A DNA stretch of 64,000 nt from Listeria cossartiae subsp. cossartiae (GTDB lineage: Bacteria; Bacillota; Bacilli; Lactobacillales; Listeriaceae): contig NZ_JAASUI010000002.1 in assembly GCF_014224155.1 (NCBI RefSeq), forward strand, positions 310,001 to 374,000, given 5' to 3'. How positions within the stretch are numbered: position 1 is the first letter of the stretch; every line of letters begins with the position of its first letter. The notes beneath the pieces are model-generated. The model ran no database searches, was not told the origin of the DNA, and worked only from the letters and a program-made list of their open reading frames with translations. This document shows, piece by piece, positions 35,847-44,550 of the stretch. The position numbers and the translations under genes are program-made.

Positions 35847-38495
35847 TTATTCTCCTTCCAACAAAATAGTTACAAATCCTTTTTTAGGAATACAGATAGT
35901 GTTTTCTGTTAGTTCTGCGATTTTTTCCTCCGCTAGTGAAACTTCAAAACTGGAAGCGTTAGTTGTCCAGCGAACGGTTTCTTCTTTGTCTGATGGGTTA
36001 AATAGGCGGATAATTGTGCCAGTGCCATCCCATGATTTTTTGCAAGTGCTCATGAATACGTTCGGGTTATCTAATTCAAAGATAGAATTTTGAGCTGGCA
36101 GACGATCGATTGGATAATCCACTTCAAAACGTTCTAGGCGCTCTTCAAATGTGTTTAGGTTTTGCAGGTGGTAAGTTTCTGTATGACCTTCGAAAATGTT
36201 TGCTTGCGCGTAGAGAGTTTGTTCATTTAGTTTCTCAGGTTGTACGTACACAGCATATTCAAAAATCATTTCTTCGAGCATTTGGCCGTCTGGTGTAGGA
36301 ACGACTTTGTTATTAATACCGGAAGCGCGGCCTGGGCGCCACATTAGATCATCTTTTCCAAGCAAACCATTACTTCTGAAAAGAGTTAAAGCGATTTCGG
36401 CAGTTTTCGGTAAGATTTCATATTCTTTGATACCACCAACTAACAAGGCAAGTGTTGCGTCCTCTTCAGAAACAGCGACGATATTTTCAACTGGGAAAAT
36501 CGGCACAGGTGCTTCCACGAATTTTTCCTCGCGCCAGTTTGCAAGGTAAGGGTTTATAACGCTGCGTTTCATGAGGCTATAACCTTGGTCTGCGTAAGAA
36601 TATTTAGGTTCTGCTACATTTGTTTTGATCAATGCTCTAATGCGGTGGTCTTTTACTTTATTATCGATAGTATGGCGAACACGAACAAATTCTTCGCCGT
36701 CAAAAAGTTCGATTTCTGTTAAAATTTCAAATGTTTCTGTACTTGTTTTTTGTGCGCGGGCTTCTAAATCTTTCGGAACTAAAGCAGTATGTTTTAACAT
36801 CATTTTGCTATATAGATGATTTTTTTCAACGGTTAGTAATTCGCTTGTTTCGATATAGATGGCTTGGTCGCCTTCAAGTGGTGAGAAGTCAAAGGAATCC
36901 CCAGCGTCAGCCACATTTTCGAAGCGAATAAGGTCATTTATAATGCTTTGTTGTTCTTTATTTAAAAGATTGATTTTCCCGTTTTCGAATTGAACAATGA
37001 TTTTTTCATTTTCAATGGTTTGTTTGGAAGTGCTGATTAATTGGTCCATTTCTGTAGCAACGGCTTTCACTTGCAATGTTGTGTAACCAAGTGCAGGGAT
37101 TAGGCCGGTTTTTAGGTAGATTTCTGTACGATAATAATCGGGAACAGCGACTTCTTTTTCGCCTTTTGCAGTCACGATTACTTTCCGTCCACCGTCTAAT
37201 TTTTCTTGATGTACAACGCTGAAAGTCACTTCCGCATCACCGGAGAAAAGTTGGAATGATTTTTCAGGAGTGAATAATGTTAGTTTTGCCGTTCTTTCTT
37301 CTGCCACTGGGTTAGTATTGAATAATAGCGCAATATTTTCGTCGCCCATTTCCTGACTAACAGCTTTCGTGATTTGTTTTTTCAAAAGGTTAATTAAGCC
37401 ATCTGTCATCCGAAGTGCGCTAGTTAGGCGAACGACGATATCATGGTTCGCGTCATCTGAATTCGAAGCACCGATACCGTTATGCGCATGGCTATCAAAT
37501 AATTTTTTCCAAATAATATCTAACCAAGGTTTTGGATATTTGATTCCGAATTTGTTTGCCATTGTTGCAAGTGGTTCTAAAATGTTGACTAACCTATTTT
37601 CTACTAAGTAATTAAGGCGTTTAATATCGTAGCGTTCTGAGCGACATGTGTGGTGGATTCGTGATTTTTGGCAAGCAAGCAGTTCACCAGTGATCTCGTT
37701 CGGGAAAGTAGAAGTCCAAGCATCATTCATAAATGCTTCGTAATCGGACAGAATGAAGGTATAATCTAAGTCCATCTTGTTCAATTCCGCAACAATTTCT
37801 GGGAAGTTTTCGCGCACAAGTACTTGGTCGCCGCCTGCTGGTAAAAGAAGGACATCCGTATGTGTGTTCATTTCAGCAAGTCGATCTAAAATAGGCAGAA
37901 GACGCGTTTCTACATAACTTTTTTCACTGCTTAAAAATTTACCGGGTCCATAACCGAAGAAAATATTATTGGTTGGGATGGACTTGTTGTCTGGAGAAGT
38001 CCAGTGGAAGTTAAGGTCCTCTTGCACTTGATCATTATAAACACCACGCTGGAAAATGCTATGCTCCATATTAAATGATTTATAAATAGCTGGCAGATAA
38101 GCATGTTGTCCAAAAATATCTGGAGAATAGCCAATGCTCATGCTATGACCGAATTCTTCGCCCATTTTATAACCATAAAGTAAGTTGCGAATCACAGCTT
38201 CTGTTTTAACTAACAGGCTATCGGTTTGCGTATACCAAGGGCCGACGAACAGACGACGATCTTGGATAAGTTTTTGAACGCGCGCTTTATTTTCCGGACG
38301 AATGTCTAAATAACGCTCAATGACAGACATTTGACCATCGAAAGAATAACTAGCAAATGAATCTTTTGTTTCTAAAACGTTTAAAAGATAGTCTAAATTC
38401 TCAATTAATAAGATATTGGAATCTTCCATAGTGAAATACCATTCATGATCCCAGTGTGAATGTGCGACAACATGTACAATTTTATTTTTTTTCAT
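35847..38495 (-). CDS. mngB: GH38 alpha-mannosidase, MngB-like
   Basis: 882 residues, close to E. coli MngB. The zinc and catalytic motifs are present: AHSHWDHEWYFT (H12, H14, D16), the nucleophile Asp in YSPDIFGQHAYLP and the late His site DSHAHNGIGASNSDD. MngB cleaves 2-O-(6-phospho-mannosyl)-D-glycerate to mannose 6-phosphate and glycerate. PTS EIIABC upstream and glycerate kinase downstream suit exactly this. No signal peptide, so it acts on imported phosphorylated sugar. Confidence 0.85.
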   Translation of the reverse strand: MKKNKIVHVVAHSHWDHEWYFTMEDSNILLIENLDYLLNVLETKDSFASYSFDGQMSVIERYLDIRPENKARVQKLIQDRRLFVGPWYTQTDSLLVKTEAVIRNLLYGYKMGEEFGHSMSIGYSPDIFGQHAYLPAIYKSFNMEHSIFQRGVYNDQVQEDLNFHWTSPDNKSIPTNNIFFGYGPGKFLSSEKSYVETRLLPILDRLAEMNTHTDVLLLPAGGDQVLVRENFPEIVAELNKMDLDYTFILSDYEAFMNDAWTSTFPNEITGELLACQKSRIHHTCRSERYDIKRLNYLVENRLVNILEPLATMANKFGIKYPKPWLDIIWKKLFDSHAHNGIGASNSDDANHDIVVRLTSALRMTDGLINLLKKQITKAVSQEMGDENIALLFNTNPVAEERTAKLTLFTPEKSFQLFSGDAEVTFSVVHQEKLDGGRKVIVTAKGEKEVAVPDYYRTEIYLKTGLIPALGYTTLQVKAVATEMDQLISTSKQTIENEKIIVQFENGKINLLNKEQQSIINDLIRFENVADAGDSFDFSPLEGDQAIYIETSELLTVEKNHLYSKMMLKHTALVPKDLEARAQKTSTETFEILTEIELFDGEEFVRVRHTIDNKVKDHRIRALIKTNVAEPKYSYADQGYSLMKRSVINPYLANWREEKFVEAPVPIFPVENIVAVSEEDATLALLVGGIKEYEILPKTAEIALTLFRSNGLLGKDDLMWRPGRASGINNKVVPTPDGQMLEEMIFEYAVYVQPEKLNEQTLYAQANIFEGHTETYHLQNLNTFEERLERFEVDYPIDRLPAQNSIFELDNPNVFMSTCKKSWDGTGTIIRLFNPSDKEETVRWTTNASSFEVSLAEEKIAELTENTICIPKKGFVTILLEGE

Positions 38496-38517
38496 TTTAA
38501 AAACCTCTCAAATTAAG

Positions 38518-38545
38518 TGACAGGTACTAACGAGAGTACCTGTCA
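38518..38545. other. 11-bp perfect hairpin between PTS and GH38 genes
   Basis: TGACAGGTACT and AGTACCTGTCA pair around AACGAG in the 60-nt intercistronic gap. On the minus strand it is not followed by a T-run, so it may be a processing or stability element or an attenuating hairpin instead of a full terminator. Confidence 0.5.
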
Positions 38546-38555
38546 GCCTATTTAT

Positions 38556-40514
38556 TTATTTGATTTTATTTTCTTTACGTGTGATTAAGCCGTAGCGTAC
38601 GAAGATATTCGCGAATGTGATAAAGGCGATACCTACGATTAAACCAATCGCATAGGCCCAGAAATTTTCAACGAGCGGCCAACCCCAAATTGCTGGAAGT
38701 GGAAGCCATTGTACAGCACCGAGTAAAACGGCAGTGACCGCACCAAGAGAAGCACCAATCATATTAATTGGAATCGTGATAAGCGGATTTTGTAGCATAA
38801 ACGGTATCGCGCCCTCTCCTATGGCAATAAACCCTAGGAAAATAGAGGTTGTACCTGCAACACGTAAGTTTTCATCAAAAACACGACGTTTAACAACATA
38901 TTTATCTAATACAGTCGCAAGCCCCAGTCCGATTGGCGGGATAACGATTGCTAGAACACGAGCAGTTAGCGGGAAGATTCCGTCTGCTGCGAGCCCAATT
39001 GCGATAGCCCCAGCCGCTTTATTGACCGGTCCACCTAAGTCAAATGCAGTCAAACAAGCAATAATTGTCGAAAGTAGTACAGCACTTGCATCTTGATTTT
39101 GAATAATTAATTCTTGTAACCATGCGTTTAAGCCCCCGAATACCGGGTCGACCACATAGTAATTGACGAAGAACAAGACTAAAACGGTAATCCCTGGAAT
39201 CAGGAACATGGGTTTCATAGCTTGTAAATTTTTGTGTAGTTTAATTTTTTCGTTTAAGAATTTAGCAACAAATCCGGCAATGATACCTAAAATTAGAACA
39301 CCGAAGAATCCAGATGGTATACCGCCATCTACGCCCCAGAAGGTGTAATGTAGTCCCGCTGCGAAAGCACCACCGATAAATCCAGGAGCAAGTCCAGGAC
39401 GGTCAGCAATCGAGTAAGCAAGGAAGGCACCGAAAACAGGATACATGAATTTCATAATCATATTTCCGTATAAACCGAGATAATGGAAGATAACGATAAG
39501 CTGGTTAGAGTTTGTTGCATACTCTGGATTACCAATAACTTTTTCAAGACCAAAGGCAGTTGCGCCAAGTTGGCCAATACCAATCATTAAACCACCTGCG
39601 ACAATAACAGGTAACATATAAGAAATACCAGTTAAAATACCACGATAAATTTGCGAGAAAACACTGCTCTTATTATTATCAAATTGTTGTTCTGAACCGT
39701 CTGTATCAGCTTTCACATAGCCGTCTGGTTTACTCAACACGGTTTCAATCATTTCTTTACCACTACGAAGCGGCTCAGCAACACGTCTTTGGATAAAAGG
39801 CATTCCGGCAAAACGTTCCTTATCTTTTGCAGTGATATCTGTCGCAAAAATGACTGCTTCTGCGCCTTTAAGAATTTCAGGAGTAATGCGGTCTTCAATC
39901 CCATTAGCACCTTGTTTTTCGACGATAACTTCAATACCAAGTTCTTTACCAGCTAGTTCAAGGGCTTCCGCTGCCATATACGTATGGGCGATACCGGCTG
40001 CACAAGCTGTAATAGCTACGATTTTCCGGTTGTAATCTACTTTTTCATCTTGTTGTTGTTCGGAATCGAGGACGTTCATAAATTCGCCTACTGTTGGAGC
40101 GGTAGAAATGCTCTCAATAAAAGCAGGGTCGAGTAAACGCTTACTTAAAGTCGCTAAAAGTTCTAAATGAGTTGATCCGGCTTCGTTTTCTGGAATAGCT
40201 AATAAAAAGATATATTTTACTTCATTTGTTGGATCAATGCTGCCCCAAGAATTAATTGATTGATTGATACGAGCAAATGCAAAAGCAGCTTTTTTAACGG
40301 CCTTAGATTTACCATGTGGAATAGCAAAACCTTTCTCTAAACCAGTTTCAGAAATCTTTTCGCGTTCTAAGACAGCTTTTTTAAATTCATTTTTATCTGA
40401 TAAAACTCCTTGATTGTGTAAAGCATCAATTAACCCATCAAATACTTCTTCTTTAGTGCGCCAATCTTTATCTAAAAAGATGAGTGGCTCCGATGTAATA
40501 TTGCTTAATTTCAA
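38556..40514 (-). CDS. mngA: Fructose-family PTS EIIABC, MngA-like
   Basis: 652 residues, TTG start (AGGAGC 7 nt before). EIIA ~1-150 with the phospho-His in KGFAIPHGKSK (H67), EIIB ~160-260 with the phospho-Cys in AITACAAGIAHTYMAAEAL (C171), EIIC ~285-640 with about nine helices and FDLGGPVNKAAGAIA. Same A-B-C order and length as E. coli MngA, which imports mannosylglycerate as the 6-phosphate. First gene of the operon with GH38, GH13_18 and glycerate kinase. Confidence 0.87.
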   Translation of the reverse strand: MKLSNITSEPLIFLDKDWRTKEEVFDGLIDALHNQGVLSDKNEFKKAVLEREKISETGLEKGFAIPHGKSKAVKKAAFAFARINQSINSWGSIDPTNEVKYIFLLAIPENEAGSTHLELLATLSKRLLDPAFIESISTAPTVGEFMNVLDSEQQQDEKVDYNRKIVAITACAAGIAHTYMAAEALELAGKELGIEVIVEKQGANGIEDRITPEILKGAEAVIFATDITAKDKERFAGMPFIQRRVAEPLRSGKEMIETVLSKPDGYVKADTDGSEQQFDNNKSSVFSQIYRGILTGISYMLPVIVAGGLMIGIGQLGATAFGLEKVIGNPEYATNSNQLIVIFHYLGLYGNMIMKFMYPVFGAFLAYSIADRPGLAPGFIGGAFAAGLHYTFWGVDGGIPSGFFGVLILGIIAGFVAKFLNEKIKLHKNLQAMKPMFLIPGITVLVLFFVNYYVVDPVFGGLNAWLQELIIQNQDASAVLLSTIIACLTAFDLGGPVNKAAGAIAIGLAADGIFPLTARVLAIVIPPIGLGLATVLDKYVVKRRVFDENLRVAGTTSIFLGFIAIGEGAIPFMLQNPLITIPINMIGASLGAVTAVLLGAVQWLPLPAIWGWPLVENFWAYAIGLIVGIAFITFANIFVRYGLITRKENKIK

Positions 40515-40586
40515 TGCTATCAGCTCCTTTATTAACAGTCTTTTCCCTAGGTTACTTTAGTTATACCATAATATTTTTTTGAAAAA

Positions 40587-40610
40587 GTACGAAAATCGTA
40601 CAATTGTACG
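40587..40610. promoter_or_regulatory. Overlapping palindromes, probable RpiR operator
   Basis: GTACGAAAATCGTAC (40587-40601) is a perfect 6-3-6 palindrome and overlaps CGTACAATTGTACG (40597-40610), a perfect 14-bp palindrome. They lie between the divergent PTS and RpiR genes. Confidence 0.6.
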
Positions 40611-40615
40611 CAGTG

Positions 40616-40645
40616 TTGTTCATTCGCTTTTATTTCATGTATACT
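40616..40645 (+). promoter_or_regulatory. Promoter of the RpiR-family gene
   Basis: TTGTTC (40616-40621), 18 nt, TATACT (40640-40645), ~35 nt before the start codon and directly after the palindromes. Confidence 0.5.
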
Positions 40646-40679
40646 AAAATTAATTCGGATAGCCATGGAGGTATTTATT

Positions 40680-41432
40680 ATGTCAGCTACTTCACTTTAT
40701 CGCTTGTTTGCACCTCAAATTGAATTTTTAAGTCCTGCTGAAAAGCAAGTTTTCTTCTATATTGACAACCATATTTCTGCGATTGAAAAAATGTCGCTCA
40801 CATCTCTAGCGGAGTCGACCAATGTTAGCACTACAACCGTTATTAGAATGTGTCATAAATTAAAACTTTCCGGTTTTTCTGAGCTTAAATTTTTACTTCA
40901 CTCAGACAAAACAGAAACAAAACCCCTTTCCAAAGACTATTCGTCCACATTTTTAGAAACCATTCGATTAGGAATTGAGCAACTTCCGAAGAAAGAAATT
41001 GAACAAGTAGCTACGAGAATTGCCTATGCTCCTAAAATCTATATTGCCTGCCTAGGTATGACAAAAACATTAGGTGAATATTTTTCAAAGAGCCTGGTTA
41101 CATCTAAGAAGAATGTTGTTTTTACGTATGATTCCTTTATTATTGATGTTTTGCCGCAAATTGTGGAAAGAGATGACTTGATTATTATTATTTCTGAAAG
41201 CGGTGGCACGGAAAATACGCTTTCGCTCGCCGAACATTTAAAATATAATTTGTCGAATGTTATTGCTATCGTAAATAATCCTAATGCGCAGATTTCCCAA
41301 TATGTGGAGACGATTATTTATGCTTCTAGCGAGGTGTTTAATGAAGATTTATTTAAGCATCATCATGCCCCACTTTTAATTGTGATTGACTTGATTCTAA
41401 ATGTTTTTGAACAGCAAAAAAAACTTATTTAA
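40680..41432 (+). CDS. RpiR-family transcriptional regulator
   Basis: 250 residues from ATG 40680 (GGAGG 8 nt before; an in-frame ATG 15 nt upstream overlaps that RBS). N-terminal HTH_6: MSLTSLAESTNVSTTTVIRM with CHKLKLSGFSELK. C-terminal SIS phosphosugar-binding domain: IYIACLGMTKTLGEYF, LIIIISESGGTENTLSLAE. Probably senses a phosphosugar from the divergent operon, binding the palindromes between them. Confidence 0.9.
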   Translation: MSATSLYRLFAPQIEFLSPAEKQVFFYIDNHISAIEKMSLTSLAESTNVSTTTVIRMCHKLKLSGFSELKFLLHSDKTETKPLSKDYSSTFLETIRLGIEQLPKKEIEQVATRIAYAPKIYIACLGMTKTLGEYFSKSLVTSKKNVVFTYDSFIIDVLPQIVERDDLIIIISESGGTENTLSLAEHLKYNLSNVIAIVNNPNAQISQYVETIIYASSEVFNEDLFKHHHAPLLIVIDLILNVFEQQKKLI

Positions 41433-41452
41433 AAATATTTTTATGAAATTGC

Positions 41453-41481
41453 TTGACATGAAACCCATTTCATCATTTAAA
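41453..41481 (+). promoter_or_regulatory. Promoter with internal inverted repeat
   Basis: Perfect -35 TTGACA (41453-41458) with a weak TTTAAA 17 nt on. ATGAAA-CCCA-TTTCAT (41458-41473) is an inverted repeat filling the spacer, a typical repressor site. Drives the 41516 gene. Confidence 0.45.
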
Positions 41482-41515
41482 ACTAATATATAAGGTGATG
41501 AAGGAGGCGAATGAT

Positions 41516-41875
41516 ATGAAATTAGATGGAGTATGTAAGGTTAATTCAGCCCTTGGAATGGAATATCAATTCGGAGAGTTTTATATCGATAGAGATTACC
41601 TTGTTTTTGACCAAAACTTTAGCTTGGGTATGAAAAAACGACAAACATTTCCCATTGCTAAATTAGAAAAAATGGTGTTAGTCCGGGAAAAAGAGGAAAT
41701 GCTGTTAACATTTAGCTGCGATAATATCGAATTTGAACTAAACGGAAATTCTCATGCCAATTTGCGCGAATTTCGGGATTTACTTCAAAATAAAGGCACA
41801 AATGCTGCGGATATTCAAAAAGCAGAAAAAGCGAGATATACAACCCACCACTATCACAACTTCGCTAAATCTTGA
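41516..41875 (+). CDS. Conserved hypothetical protein, 119 aa
   Basis: ATG 41516 with AAGGAGG 8 nt upstream. I do not recognise it. N-terminal ~85 residues are beta-rich (YQFGEFYIDRDYLVFDQNF, MLLTFSCDNIEFELNG), suggesting a small PH-like barrel, followed by a helix and a His-rich tail (YTTHHYHNFAKS). No signal peptide. Its last codons contain the RBS of the next gene, so it is translated with the HAD phosphatase. Confidence 0.65.
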   Translation: MKLDGVCKVNSALGMEYQFGEFYIDRDYLVFDQNFSLGMKKRQTFPIAKLEKMVLVREKEEMLLTFSCDNIEFELNGNSHANLREFRDLLQNKGTNAADIQKAEKARYTTHHYHNFAKS

Positions 41876-41889
41876 AGGAGGAATTCATA

Positions 41890-42501
41890 GTGTATAAAGC
41901 AATAATTTTTGACGTAGATGGAACTATTCTGGACACGGAAAGAGCTGTTTTACATTCTCTTCAAGCGGTTTTGGCTGAGGAAGGATTAAATTATGAGCTA
42001 GATGAATTGCGATTCGTGCTTGGAATTACCGGAGCGGCTGCGGTTGAACAGTTAAACATTTTAGACGAAGAAAAAGTATTAGATAAATGGATTGAACGCG
42101 AGGCGACATTTATTGAAGAAGTAGAGATTTTTGATGGGATTCATGAGGTTTTGCATGCGATTCCAGAAAGCGGCGTTGTTACTTCTAAAAATGCGTTAGA
42201 AATGGAAAAAGGGTTTTATCCGTTTGATATTCACGGCCATTTTCAAGCAATTGTTTGCGCGAGTGATACGGAAAACCATAAACCTCACCCGGATCCACTG
42301 CTGAAAGGTTTAGAGATTCTTGGAAGAGAGCCACATGAAGTGCTTTATATCGGGGATTCTTCTTATGATATGCAATGTGCTCATGCCGCCGGAGCTCATT
42401 TTGGCTTAGCGCTTTGGGGTGCAAAAACGACAGATGGTTTTGAAAAGGCAGAACTTGTTTTCGAAAAACCAGCAGATATTTTGGCTTATGTAAGTAAATA
42501 A
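41890..42501 (+). CDS. HAD-superfamily phosphatase (phosphoglycolate-phosphatase-like)
   Basis: 203 residues from GTG 41890, with AAGGAGG (41875) 8 nt before; an in-frame TTG at 41872 would contain the RBS. Motif I IIFDVDGTILDTE, motif II VVTSKNALEMEKG, motif III/IV ASDTENHKPHPDP and VLYIGDSSYDMQCAHAAG. Hydrolyses a small phosphate ester; substrate unknown. Ends at a strong terminator. Confidence 0.88.
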   Translation: MYKAIIFDVDGTILDTERAVLHSLQAVLAEEGLNYELDELRFVLGITGAAAVEQLNILDEEKVLDKWIEREATFIEEVEIFDGIHEVLHAIPESGVVTSKNALEMEKGFYPFDIHGHFQAIVCASDTENHKPHPDPLLKGLEILGREPHEVLYIGDSSYDMQCAHAAGAHFGLALWGAKTTDGFEKAELVFEKPADILAYVSK

Positions 42502-42502
42502 T

Positions 42503-42543
42503 AAAAACCCGCTAACCTTGGATGAAGGTGCGCGGGTTTTTTC
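42503..42543. terminator. Bidirectional terminator
   Basis: AAAAACCCGC (42503-42512) and GCGGGTTTTT (42532-42541) with an inner ACCTT/AAGGT stem. Shared by the convergent HAD and cupin genes. Confidence 0.85.
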
Positions 42544-42544
42544 G

Positions 42545-42949
42545 TTATAAATTGTTATAGTGTTCGTTGGAAACTGGTTCGAGCCAAGTCGTTCCACCTA
42601 ATTCAACATTTGTGGAAATGGCTAAATGAACAAACCAGCTATCTTTTGTAGCGCCGTGCCAATGTTTTACGTCTTTAGGAATAGTCACGACATCGCCCTC
42701 TTTTAGTAGCTGGGCTGGTTTTCCTTCTTCTTGGTAGTAGCCGGTTCCGCCGGTGACAAGCAGGATTTGCCCGCCATCATGTTTATGCCAATTATTTCGA
42801 GCTCCCGGTTCAAAAGTAACATTTCCAATCGGACAATTATAAATAGTGTCTTCTGGAACAAGCATTTTTAAATAAGCATTTCCAATAAAGTAGTCATTTG
42901 TAATCAGCTCACCTTTATCAAAAATAACGCTATTTTCTAGTGTGGCCAT
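42545..42949 (-). CDS. Cupin-domain protein
   Basis: 134 residues from ATG 42949 (AAAGGAG 9 nt upstream). Single cupin barrel with metal site motif 1 NNWHKHDGGQILLVTGG and motif 2 EGDVVTIPKDVKHWHGATK. Such proteins near MerR regulators handle quinones or electrophilic compounds. The MerR gene lies 21 nt upstream in the same operon. Reaction unknown. Confidence 0.85.
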   Translation of the reverse strand: MATLENSVIFDKGELITNDYFIGNAYLKMLVPEDTIYNCPIGNVTFEPGARNNWHKHDGGQILLVTGGTGYYQEEGKPAQLLKEGDVVTIPKDVKHWHGATKDSWFVHLAISTNVELGGTTWLEPVSNEHYNNL

Positions 42950-42970
42950 TTTCAATTACTCCTTTCGATA

Positions 42971-43405
42971 TTAAAAATCTTTTAGTTTCTTTTGTGCTGG
43001 AATGAGATGGGTATCGTAATTATCGATTTTGAAGTCGAGACGATCAAGTGCATCTTGCATGACATCAATACGATTTTTCAGGTCAATGCGTTGTTCTTTA
43101 AGTAATTCGGCGCGGGCTTCTAAAGTATGCTCGCCTTCCCGGAAAAGTGCTAAGTAATCAATCAAGGCTTCAATGGATAAACCAGCGCGGCGCATTTGGC
43201 GGCTAAACTGAATCCAGCGTAAATCTTCTGCGCCGAATTTGCGGACGCCATTTTCATTACGATGGACGGGTGGAATTAAGCCAATTCGTTCATAATAGCG
43301 AATTGTATCAGCAGAAACTCCACTTTTCTCGCTGGCCTCTTTTATGCTCATTGTCAGTTCTTCAGAAGCATCTACAGCAAAAAGAACTGTTTGGTTTTTA
43401 GACAT
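42971..43405 (-). CDS. MerR-family regulator (AdhR/NmlR-like)
   Basis: 144 residues from the ATG at 43405, with AAAGGAG 7 nt upstream; this gives an unusual ~18-residue extension before the normal MerR start MSIKEASEKSG. The HTH reads SVSADTIRYYERIGLIPP-type, followed by a long dimer helix and no Cys metal motif, as in the AdhR/NmlR group that senses aldehydes. Its promoter has the MerR hallmark 19-bp spacer, so it likely autoregulates the cupin operon. Confidence 0.85.
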   Translation of the reverse strand: MSKNQTVLFAVDASEELTMSIKEASEKSGVSADTIRYYERIGLIPPVHRNENGVRKFGAEDLRWIQFSRQMRRAGLSIEALIDYLALFREGEHTLEARAELLKEQRIDLKNRIDVMQDALDRLDFKIDNYDTHLIPAQKKLKDF

Positions 43406-43436
43406 AGCCATTCTCCTTTACTTATTTGATATATTC

Positions 43437-43467
43437 ATTGTATTCCTTGGAGTTAACTTTAAGTCAA
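43437..43467 (-). promoter_or_regulatory. MerR-type promoter with 19-bp spacer and operator
   Basis: Minus strand TTGACT (43462-43467), 19 nt, TACAAT (43437-43442). The spacer is filled by the near-palindrome CTTGGAGTTAACTTTAAG (43446-43463, plus strand). Confidence 0.75.
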
Positions 43468-43470
43468 GCG

Positions 43471-43515
43471 AAAACACCAACCATGCTCGAATTCTATTGA
43501 TGATTGGTGTTTTTT
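43471..43515. terminator. Terminator of the PucR-type gene
   Basis: AAAACACCAA (43471-43480) and TTGGTGTTTT (43504-43513) pair; the stem overlaps the stop codon of the minus-strand gene. Confidence 0.65.
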
Positions 43516-44381
43516 GTATGAGATTGTAGCGTTGCAAGATAAGCTAACAAGAGCCCGTCCATTTTGCGGAGGGAGAGGTTTGTTTGCTCGTGAAATTTAT
43601 CGAGACGATATTGGATTGTATTTCGGTGCATAAAAAGTTCTTTCGCAGTGAGACTGATGTTGCCTTGGTTTTTAAATAACGTATGAATCAGCGGGATCCA
43701 TGTGTCATCTTGATGGAAAAGACTATTGAGCTCATTGGTAATTAAACTTTCTTTCATTCGACGCGCAATTACTTTTAAACTTTCAGAAGCGACCGTTTGC
43801 ACAACTTCGCGATTGTTAAAATTGAAAATGGTTCGTTCCTCTGCGAATAAACCGCGTAATTGCATATTTAGCGGGTGGAAAAGCCCCATAAAAAAGGTAG
43901 ATTGAATATAAAAATCACTTTCAAGCGTGCTAGCAACGGCAACCAGTTCTTCTTCTCCAAGCAGCGAGCCAGTAGATTTTTCAATAATGACACCATAATT
44001 AGCCGAAAACATAATAAGTTCGGCATCAGGATTAAAGAAACTTAGTAATGCTTTTTGCCATTCTTGCAGCATGCTTTTAGTCGTTGCCGTTTTAATATGA
44101 AATTGGGTGATGCGATAAGTATCTTTTTCATTCGTAATCGCCATTTCTTCCTTACCAAATAACAAGTCGAACCAAAATTGAGTTGATTCTTTGGTAAAAG
44201 TTGGTAATGGTTCTGGAAATAAAGTATGTAATAATGTAGCTTCTTGTTCGGAAAGATCATTTTTAGGAATAGTAAAATAATGCGGTTCTTCAAAAAAAGA
44301 AACCGTATCCGGACTTGCTTTTATTGGATTTTTTGAAACGACTATATTGGGATATCTATTTTTTAATATTTTAATATGCAC
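43494..44381 (-). CDS. PucR-type helix-turn-helix regulator
   Basis: 295 residues if started at GTG 44381, which has AAGGGGTG 9 nt upstream; the frame is open further. The C-terminal ~60 residues are the PucR/CdaR HTH: NISLTAKELFMHRNTIQYRL and LRKMDGLLLAYLATLQ. The N-terminal ~230 residues have no domain I know. Likely a sugar or diacid-responsive activator; target unknown. Confidence 0.8.
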   Translation of the reverse strand: MHIKILKNRYPNIVVSKNPIKASPDTVSFFEEPHYFTIPKNDLSEQEATLLHTLFPEPLPTFTKESTQFWFDLLFGKEEMAITNEKDTYRITQFHIKTATTKSMLQEWQKALLSFFNPDAELIMFSANYGVIIEKSTGSLLGEEELVAVASTLESDFYIQSTFFMGLFHPLNMQLRGLFAEERTIFNFNNREVVQTVASESLKVIARRMKESLITNELNSLFHQDDTWIPLIHTLFKNQGNISLTAKELFMHRNTIQYRLDKFHEQTNLSLRKMDGLLLAYLATLQSHTKNTNHQ

Positions 44382-44461
44382 AGTGGATAGCACCCCTTCT
44401 CTATTCTTTATTTTTACAAAAGAAAGATAGGAAGTCAAATTATTGCCCGGGAAATAAAAAG

Positions 44462-44512
44462 GTTGCGCAGTCAACTAAATTGTTGCTATAATATAATGGT
44501 TGACGCCGCAAC
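44462..44512 (+). promoter_or_regulatory. MarR promoter with flanking inverted repeat
   Basis: TTGCGC (44463-44468), 18 nt, TATAAT (44487-44492). GTTGCGCAGTCAAC (44462-44475) and GTTGACGCCGCAAC (44499-44512) are inverted repeats (12 of 14) that bracket the -10, a typical autorepressor layout. Confidence 0.65.
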
Positions 44513-44550
44513 TAATTATGTGGCGGATTTTTTTATGAGGAGTCGGATAA

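Noticed and set aside
41872..41889. Earlier TTG start for the HAD phosphatase
   Set aside because: The RBS AAGGAGG would lie inside the coding region; GTG 41890 is correctly spaced.
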